Translations under genes and position numbers: made by a program
The notes under the pieces: model-generated
Told to the model about the DNA's origin: nothing
What the model saw: only the letters and a program-made list of their open reading frames with translations
Databases searched by the model: none
Source of the DNA: SIG565 sp045613385
GTDB taxonomy: Bacteria > Bacillota > Clostridia > Oscillospirales > Acutalibacteraceae
Direction of reading: 5' to 3'
Assembly (NCBI GenBank): GCA_045613385.1
Contig: JAZLAW010000022.1
Coordinates: 12,346-76,345, forward strand
DNA length: 64,000 nt
Part shown: positions 58,493 to 64,000 of the stretch, one piece after another
Layout of the letters: each line of letters begins with the position of its first letter
How positions within the stretch are numbered: position 1 is the first letter of the stretch

Positions 58493-59859
58493 TATTCTTT
58501 TGAATACCTTTTCTTTTTCTTATTATAAACAATAACTATCGCTATAATTTGTGCTACGATACACGCCGTCCAAGAAATTAGATATGAGAAATATAAACTA
58601 TCAACCGAGTGGAACTGCGGTATTTTAAATACCGTTAAAATCCACATAATGCGAACACCGCATACACCTATTGCCGAAATAAACAGTGAAGTAACCGAAG
58701 CATTTAAACCACGTATAGCGCCTGTAAATACTTCCATTATTCCGCAAAGGAAGTAAAACTGAGCAACATATGACATACGCTTAATACCATAAAGTATGGC
58801 TTCCGGATTGTCGGTTATATAAATGGAAAGTAGACTTGGCGCAAAAATTCTACATACTGTACCTAATAACAAACCAACCACAACAACACTTATAAAACAA
58901 CATTTTATTGATTTGACTACTCGTTCAAACTTTCCCGCACCAACATTTTGTCCTGTAAAATTAATAGACGTATGATAATGTGCGTGCATAGATGCATACA
59001 CGAAACCTTCAATATTGGCGGCGGCGGCATTACCCGCAACAACAGTGGCGCCAAAACTATTTACAGATGACTGAATAATTACATTAGAAATAGCAAAGAG
59101 TGAAGACTGAAGTCCTGCGGGGACACCTATTGAAAGTATTTTTTTGAAAGGTGCGGGGTGTATATAAGTGTGTTTTATTTGAAAACGACACTCATCTTTT
59201 CTTCTCATTAATGCTAATAAAATAAGGGTAAAAGAAGTAGCTTGAGAGATAATAGTTGCAAGTGCAACACCCGCAACATCCATTTTAAATACTGTTACAA
59301 AAAACACATTTAAAACAACATTGATGATACCCGCAATACTCAAATATATTGTAGGGGTCTTGGTATCGCCTGCCGAACGGAAAATTGATGCCATAAACTC
59401 GAATGAAAAACTGGGTATCATGCCCAAGAAATAGATTCTAAGATAAAGACTTGAAAGCGGTAAAATCTCATCGGGTGTCCCCATAAGATGAAGCAACGGA
59501 GTCGATAAAATCTGCCCCAAAACAGTTATTATGGCGCCCGCAATAATACCGAGTGGAACTATAGTATGTACGGCACGTTTTGTATCGGCTTTTCTACCCG
59601 CACCGATGGTATTGGCAACCGTAACACTAACACCCGAAGCCAAACCCATGAAAAAATTAACTATCAAAGTAACAAGAGAACCGGTAGCGCCAACAGCCCC
59701 CACACTATTACTGCCGCAAAATCTACCAACAACTATTAAATCAGCGGCATTAAATGCGAGTTGGAGCAATGCCGAAAAAATTATAGGTATGGTATATTTA
59801 ACGGCATTTCAGAAAATAGGACCATTACACATATCAATACGCTTTACCTGTGATGACAT
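58492..59859 (-). pseudogene. MATE-family efflux transporter interrupted by in-frame TGA at codon 17
   Basis: The frame from ATG 59859 reads MSSQVKRIDMCNGPIF, then TGA (59811-59809), then continues without a break for 438 codons as a complete MATE protein (TIPIIFSALLQLAFNAADLIVVGRF, about 12 helices). MATE proteins of this group start with a similar DMCNGPL segment, so the intact part before the stop is homologous. Promoter (59891-59918) and ribosome-binding site (AAGGAG) are intact. Either the gene is freshly inactivated, it is translated from a downstream TTG (59769) lacking the first helix, or the base is an error. Ordinary TGA stops elsewhere argue against recoding. Confidence 0.75.
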
Positions 59860-59890
59860 AGCATATCATCTCCTTGCCATTTTTACTTGC

Positions 59891-59918
59891 ATTATACCAC
59901 TTTAAATTAATAAATCAA
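59891..59918 (-). promoter_or_regulatory. MATE gene promoter
   Basis: On the minus strand, -35 TTGATT (59918-59913), a 16-nt spacer and a perfect -10 TATAAT (59896-59891), 32 nt before the ATG at 59859. Confidence 0.65.
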
Positions 59919-59936
59919 GCACTTTCAAGAAAACAT

Positions 59937-59965
59937 TTGACTATTTTTTTAAACTATATTAATAT
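59937..59965 (+). promoter_or_regulatory. PAP2 gene promoter
   Basis: -35 TTGACT (59937-59942), a 17-nt spacer and -10 TAATAT (59960-59965); TATTAT (59963-59968) is an alternative -10. The promoter is divergent to the MATE promoter. Confidence 0.55.
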
Positions 59966-59994
59966 TATATAAGAATAACAGAAAGGGGACCATT

Positions 59995-60486
59995 ATGAGC
60001 GAAAATACCTATAAAAAAGTTATTTGTTTTTTCGAAAATCATACTTTTTTAAAACAGCTAATTATTGTTTTGGGTAAATCAATAACCGTGTCTATCTATA
60101 TTTTCTATCCCCTGTTTTTGCTCTACTTATATTTAGTTAATTATCCCGAAATTTTAAAAGCCTTACTTGTTCCGCTTATATCATTTATTGTTTTAAGTAT
60201 TATCCGAAGGTTACTTAACTTTCCGCGACCATATGAAAAATACGATATAAAACCACTATATGAGAAAAAAACTAAAGGTTGCTCTTCCCCTTCCCGCCAC
60301 ACTTTTTCAGCTTTTATAATCGCATTTACAGTCTTCCCTATAAATATTCCCCTTGGAATTATAATTACGGTATTAGCGATTATTTTAGCTGTAAGTCGAG
60401 TGCTATGCGGTATACATTTTATACGAGATGTCGTCGCCGGATTTTTATTCGCTTTATTTTCCACCTTTTGCGGAATGTTTTTTTAA
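59995..60486 (+). CDS. PAP2-family membrane phosphatase
   Basis: This 163-residue protein has about five membrane helices and the three acid-phosphatase motifs: RRLLNFPRPYE, SPSRHTFS and SRVLCGIHFIRD. The family dephosphorylates undecaprenyl-diphosphate, phosphatidate or related lipid phosphates, with the active site usually on the outer face. GAAAGGGG precedes the ATG. It is a single gene, divergent from the MATE transporter, ending at a shared terminator. Confidence 0.88.
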   Translation: MSENTYKKVICFFENHTFLKQLIIVLGKSITVSIYIFYPLFLLYLYLVNYPEILKALLVPLISFIVLSIIRRLLNFPRPYEKYDIKPLYEKKTKGCSSPSRHTFSAFIIAFTVFPINIPLGIIITVLAIILAVSRVLCGIHFIRDVVAGFLFALFSTFCGMFF

Positions 60487-60498
60487 CTCAATAAAAGA

Positions 60499-60530
60499 AA
60501 AAAGAAGTGCAGGAAACTGCACTTCTTTTT
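60499..60530. terminator. Bidirectional terminator (PAP2 gene and surface protein)
   Basis: AAAAAGAAGTGCAG/CTGCACTTCTTTTT with GAAA loop is a 14-bp stem between convergent genes ending at 60486 and 60542. Confidence 0.88.
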
Positions 60531-60541
60531 GTTTTGTTTAC

Positions 60542-63500
60542 TTATTTAACTACTGTTATAATTTTAGCGTTAGAATCACGGAAAATTTTCGGAAGATTAT
60601 CGTAAACATCCGCTTCCATATAGAATGTTTGTTTAGCATTTGTTCCCATTTTTACTCCGTTATACTGTGCATAAATATTGTTATTGAAATTAGCTCCTAT
60701 ATTTTTCTGGTCATATACATAACACAACTGGTCACGGCCTAAAGCGAATAGGTTGTTTTCAATTACAATCGGAGTGTCCTCGTTTGTAATATTTGCATGG
60801 TCACTACTTTGTATATGAGCGCTTCGATTTCCGCCCATACGTTGCGAGCAAAGACCGATACCTGCATACCAACACAGATTGTCATAAATTTTGAAGTTTG
60901 TTATTTCTTCACCCTTTACAGCCAACCAATACTCTATAGAGTAGTTACAATTATCAAATACGTTATCGTTGAAGTAGATGTCTCGGGCGGGATAGGATTT
61001 GTCTTCAACCGTAGCATCCTTGTCTGCCCACTGGAATGTAAGACCTGCATCGTAGTTCTGGTAGAAGTAGTTGTTTGTGGCATTGAAATTGATTGCGCCA
61101 CCCCAAACTTCAAGACCGTTACCATAACGTAATTCATTCTGTGAATTTGAGAAGTTGATATTTCCGCCAATCCAACTGAATTCGCAGTTCTTTACAGTAA
61201 GACCTTCTAAAGCACCTTCTGTTGCCGCCATATAATAACGGTCACTCGCGCTAATACCAAAGAAGCAATACTTGAAGCAAATACCGTCAACCGTTACATT
61301 ATCGGTAGAAATTATCATACCCACTGCGCCGCCTATCATTTCGATGGAAGTAAAGCGGTCTCCCGGATTGCCTTCGGTACTGCACAGGTATACCTTGCCG
61401 GTTTCATAATCGTGATACATCTGTAAATCATAACTTAAATCTTTATATAAATCTTCATATGACTCTTCATATGACTCTTCATATGACCCTACATATAATC
61501 GTGGGTCCGGATTTAACGGTGTAGTAGAATCTGTACGATATACCGACTTAAATGCATAACTTTCTTTGCCGTTAGCGTCTTTAAATACGATTGAGCCTAT
61601 ATCCACGGCACCTTTAGCTGTGATAACATCTTTATACACATATACATTTTTCACATCAGTTTCAAGCCAATAACTTGCATCTCCGCCGGAGTTATCGGGG
61701 GATGCAGTAATTACAGGTGCTTCGCCTTCGCCATAAGTACATATAGTAACACCAGCTATTTTTATATCTAATGTTTCACGCCAGGTATCACCGCGTTTCA
61801 GACAAATAACGCTGCCTTCAGGTATTACACCATTTGCTATACTATCGGCAACACCCTTAAGGGTTTTAATGGGTGCATTCGGGTCAGTACCGTCGTTATA
61901 CACTGTTCTCTTGAAAATGACTAGGTATGGTTCTTCTTTGCTATCCCAAGCACCATTATTGGGAGAGTTAGAAACATAGACTGTTTTTGCGCCGCTACTC
62001 GGTGTGTATGTACCAAATGTATTTTTGATTTCACCGATTCGTTTATCTGTATGATCACGATATACATCCAGAAGTTCACTCTCGGTTATTGTTTTATCAA
62101 GAGCACCTTTTTGGATTTTGGTGAAATATTCACCTTCTTCAAGTGCATATTCAAAATTATTGGCTAAGCCATAGTGATACAGATTTAATTTTGCTGTAGT
62201 AACAGAATTATACATTGAAAGAAGATTCCAAAGCGATATGTGTTCGCCTACGGAATCAACACTCATATAAAGTGCAAACTCGCTATCATCTATATTCTTA
62301 ATGGCATTTGCGGTTAATAAGGGTCTGAGAACATCTGTTGTGCCGCCAACCCAAACATTATCTGCATAACATACATTTGCATTGTCATCTGTCGCTGCCG
62401 CTACTACTGCACGCCAACCGCCGAATCCATTGCCACTTGTTGTGAGTTTATCCACGCCACCGCTATAAGCTTTCGGATAAGCCTTTGCAAACTGCAGCGC
62501 AAGATAGTCTCTAAGTACTACATCATATTCGTAGGTTTCTTTAATTACGGCCGCGTCACCCGAAACGGCTGTAGCATCACTTAAAACACACAATGAAATA
62601 GTATGTGGTGCATAATTATATGTCGAAGCCGTCACGCCATATCCATTAAACTCTGCAAAGATGTCATACACGTGAGTTGCCGCTGTCTGTGGTACGGTCA
62701 TTACAAAGTTAGATTTAAGACCTGTTATATTGTCGGCAGAAACCGTTACATTATATTTATCATAGGTTATTCCGTTTTCATCCTGTGAGTCTATATAAGT
62801 AATGGTAAATACTTCTTTGCCACTATCGGTGTAAGTGAATCCACTTGTTTTTATGCCTTTAAGCCAAGTCTTGAAGCTATCCGATTCTATTCCGCTAACA
62901 ATCTTGGCAACCAAGCCACTATTGTCTACTGCAATAGAATCATAAAACTCAGATACCTCTGATTCTGACATCTCCTTAGAAGAAAGGACTCCTACATTCT
63001 GATAATCTGCCGCAGCAGAAATTGTAAATGCTTTCTCTCCGTTGGAGAAAGTAATTAACTGACCATAAGCATCGTATACTTCTAAAACTAATGAAGCAAC
63101 ACCTGCTTTGGTTAATTTGGTTTCAACGGTTAATATGTCGCCTTTTTGACCGCCACCTTCTCCGCTATCAACCAAATCATTATCAATATAAAGTTTCCAA
63201 AGCACTTTATACTGACCTGCTAATCTGAGTTTGAATGTTATATCTTCGTTTAAGCCATAGGAAATAGCCGAAGTGTTTTCATTAAGGTCATATTCATTAT
63301 CAGTACCTATCATATCGAAAACTTTATACAATTCTTCGTTTTCTATTACACCATCGGTATCAGTCATTGCGGGATATGCCTTATTGATTATTCCGTTAAA
63401 TGAATCAGAGAGTATTTCATAAGGTTTATTGTTGTAAATTTCAGGATATACAACGGAGCCATCCGACTTAACCAAATACGGTATGGCCATAATATCAATA

Positions 63501-64000
63501 TCTTTCATTTCTGTTGGAATATTGACAAGGGCTGCCGAAATATCCGAATATGCTTCGGTCAGAGTTTTGACACGTTCAAACTTAACATTTTGGGCCTTAT
63601 ATCTTATTCCTTCAGAATTAAAGGTACCGATAGCCACCCTATCTCCTGCCAATTCTTCAGCAGTAGACGGCAATGCTATACTGTCATCAAACAATACAAC
63701 GGGTATAATAAGTGTACCAACAGATGAATATCCTTCTGCCATGACACCTGTATCGCCCGACTTCTTAATCTGCGGGACGCGTGTTACAAATCGGATACCA
63801 GACTTGGTCGGGTTGTAACCTTCGTACATCGGATAAAGGGAAGCTTCTCGTGTTTCAAGGTCTACATATTCAGCTGTGAGCATCATTGTTTCAGGTAGTG
63901 CTACATTAAATGTAAATGTCTTACCTGTTACATCACCATCAACAACCTTCTTGGTTGTATTATCGGCTGTAAGCTTAAGTGTGCCGTACTTGAGAGCTTT
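60542..64000 (-). CDS. Large beta-helix surface protein (5' end beyond window)
   Basis: At least 1152 residues; the frame is open through position 64000, so the N-terminus, any signal peptide and further domains are outside the window. The C-terminal half (roughly the last 450 residues) forms a right-handed parallel beta-helix of pectate-lyase type (turns like VTVDGICFKYCFFGIS, LTVKNCEFSWIGGNI, DIYFNDNVFDNCNYSIEYW, IVIENNLFALG). Preceding parts are all-beta and contain Ig/dockerin-free, repetitive segments. No LPXTG-like anchor or SLH domain is visible at the C-terminus. It is probably secreted and glycan-directed; no catalytic residues could be assigned. Confidence 0.8.
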   Translation of the reverse strand, partial: KALKYGTLKLTADNTTKKVVDGDVTGKTFTFNVALPETMMLTAEYVDLETREASLYPMYEGYNPTKSGIRFVTRVPQIKKSGDTGVMAEGYSSVGTLIIPVVLFDDSIALPSTAEELAGDRVAIGTFNSEGIRYKAQNVKFERVKTLTEAYSDISAALVNIPTEMKDIDIMAIPYLVKSDGSVVYPEIYNNKPYEILSDSFNGIINKAYPAMTDTDGVIENEELYKVFDMIGTDNEYDLNENTSAISYGLNEDITFKLRLAGQYKVLWKLYIDNDLVDSGEGGGQKGDILTVETKLTKAGVASLVLEVYDAYGQLITFSNGEKAFTISAAADYQNVGVLSSKEMSESEVSEFYDSIAVDNSGLVAKIVSGIESDSFKTWLKGIKTSGFTYTDSGKEVFTITYIDSQDENGITYDKYNVTVSADNITGLKSNFVMTVPQTAATHVYDIFAEFNGYGVTASTYNYAPHTISLCVLSDATAVSGDAAVIKETYEYDVVLRDYLALQFAKAYPKAYSGGVDKLTTSGNGFGGWRAVVAAATDDNANVCYADNVWVGGTTDVLRPLLTANAIKNIDDSEFALYMSVDSVGEHISLWNLLSMYNSVTTAKLNLYHYGLANNFEYALEEGEYFTKIQKGALDKTITESELLDVYRDHTDKRIGEIKNTFGTYTPSSGAKTVYVSNSPNNGAWDSKEEPYLVIFKRTVYNDGTDPNAPIKTLKGVADSIANGVIPEGSVICLKRGDTWRETLDIKIAGVTICTYGEGEAPVITASPDNSGGDASYWLETDVKNVYVYKDVITAKGAVDIGSIVFKDANGKESYAFKSVYRTDSTTPLNPDPRLYVGSYEESYEESYEDLYKDLSYDLQMYHDYETGKVYLCSTEGNPGDRFTSIEMIGGAVGMIISTDNVTVDGICFKYCFFGISASDRYYMAATEGALEGLTVKNCEFSWIGGNINFSNSQNELRYGNGLEVWGGAINFNATNNYFYQNYDAGLTFQWADKDATVEDKSYPARDIYFNDNVFDNCNYSIEYWLAVKGEEITNFKIYDNLCWYAGIGLCSQRMGGNRSAHIQSSDHANITNEDTPIVIENNLFALGRDQLCYVYDQKNIGANFNNNIYAQYNGVKMGTNAKQTFYMEADVYDNLPKIFRDSNAKIITVVK
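61452..61487 (-). repeat. Three perfect 12-bp tandem repeats inside the beta-helix gene
   Basis: The unit TCTTCATATGAC (plus strand) occurs at 61452-61463, 61464-61475 and 61476-61487. It codes for SYEE-type tetrapeptides and degenerates on the downstream side (DLYKDLSYD). Being a multiple of three, copy changes would keep frame. Confidence 0.9.

Noticed and set aside
59763..59811. Selenocysteine insertion at the MATE TGA
   Set aside because: The following hairpin lacks the guanine expected in the apical loop, MATE selenoproteins are not known, and no sel gene is in the window. Kept only as a low-level question.
1..64000. CRISPR arrays, insertion sequences, prophage or integrase attachment sites
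   Set aside because: No regularly spaced repeats, transposase or integrase frames, or long terminal inverted repeats were seen. The only tandem repeat is the 12-bp coding repeat at 61452-61487.

Overview
The window is about 64 kb from a low-GC, Gram-positive anaerobe, most likely an uncultured gut-type member of the Clostridia. The evidence is single-chain pyruvate:ferredoxin oxidoreductase with a 2x[4Fe-4S] ferredoxin and a stand-alone PduL phosphotransacylase, the zinc form of S14, a zinc-lid adenylate kinase, DnaD/DnaC-type helicase loading, RicT beside holB, and the small SRP RNA in front of dnaX-ybaB-recR as in other Firmicutes. TGA is used as an ordinary stop codon. No CRISPR array, insertion sequence, prophage or rRNA was seen.

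Layout. 1-5 kb: Fe-S assembly (nifS-nifU, then an S1-domain protein and an Mrp/NBP35 carrier cut by the window edge), lexA-rnhA, and a split TSUP exporter. 5.08-14.6 kb: one continuous minus-strand gene string with gaps of 21 nt or less, bounded by a consensus promoter (14649-14677) and a strong terminator (5055-5082). It encodes a left-handed beta-helix sugar-nucleotide-type enzyme, a NUDIX hydrolase, two zinc-ribbon/RING DUF2628 membrane proteins, GalU, a HAD phosphatase and two N-terminally extended ABC exporters that flank a DUF1854 protein. This is the best candidate in the window for an undescribed system. 14.7-18.7 kb: SRP RNA, dnaX, ybaB, recR, a DUF896 protein and a 2-hydroxyacid dehydrogenase. 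18.7-35 kb: housekeeping and energy genes (PFOR, CNNM/CorC, galE, dnaD-dnaC, histidine phosphatase, hemW, pduL, ferredoxin, ricT-holB-trpS, DUF1846).

35-50.7 kb: the complete S10-spc-alpha ribosomal superoperon on the minus strand (rpsJ to rplQ, including secY, adk, map, a KOW protein and infA). It has its own promoter, a structured leader of about 270 nt and a long hairpin terminator. 50.8-64 kb: accessory genes (TspO, DUF4838, tRNA-Arg(UCU), a shikimate-kinase-like P-loop kinase, TrmO, a HAD phosphatase, a DUF5058/membrane/M20-peptidase operon, a MATE transporter broken by an in-frame TGA at codon 17, a PAP2 phosphatase, and the C-terminal 1152 residues of a giant beta-helix surface protein that runs off the window).

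How the parts connect. PFOR, ferredoxin and PduL together give pyruvate to acetyl-CoA to acetyl-phosphate. nifS/nifU/Mrp supply the Fe-S clusters these enzymes need. GalU and GalE feed UDP-glucose/UDP-galactose to envelope polymers. Many start codons were set from ribosome-binding-site spacing rather than by taking the longest frame. Promoter and terminator calls are by eye and have not been tested.
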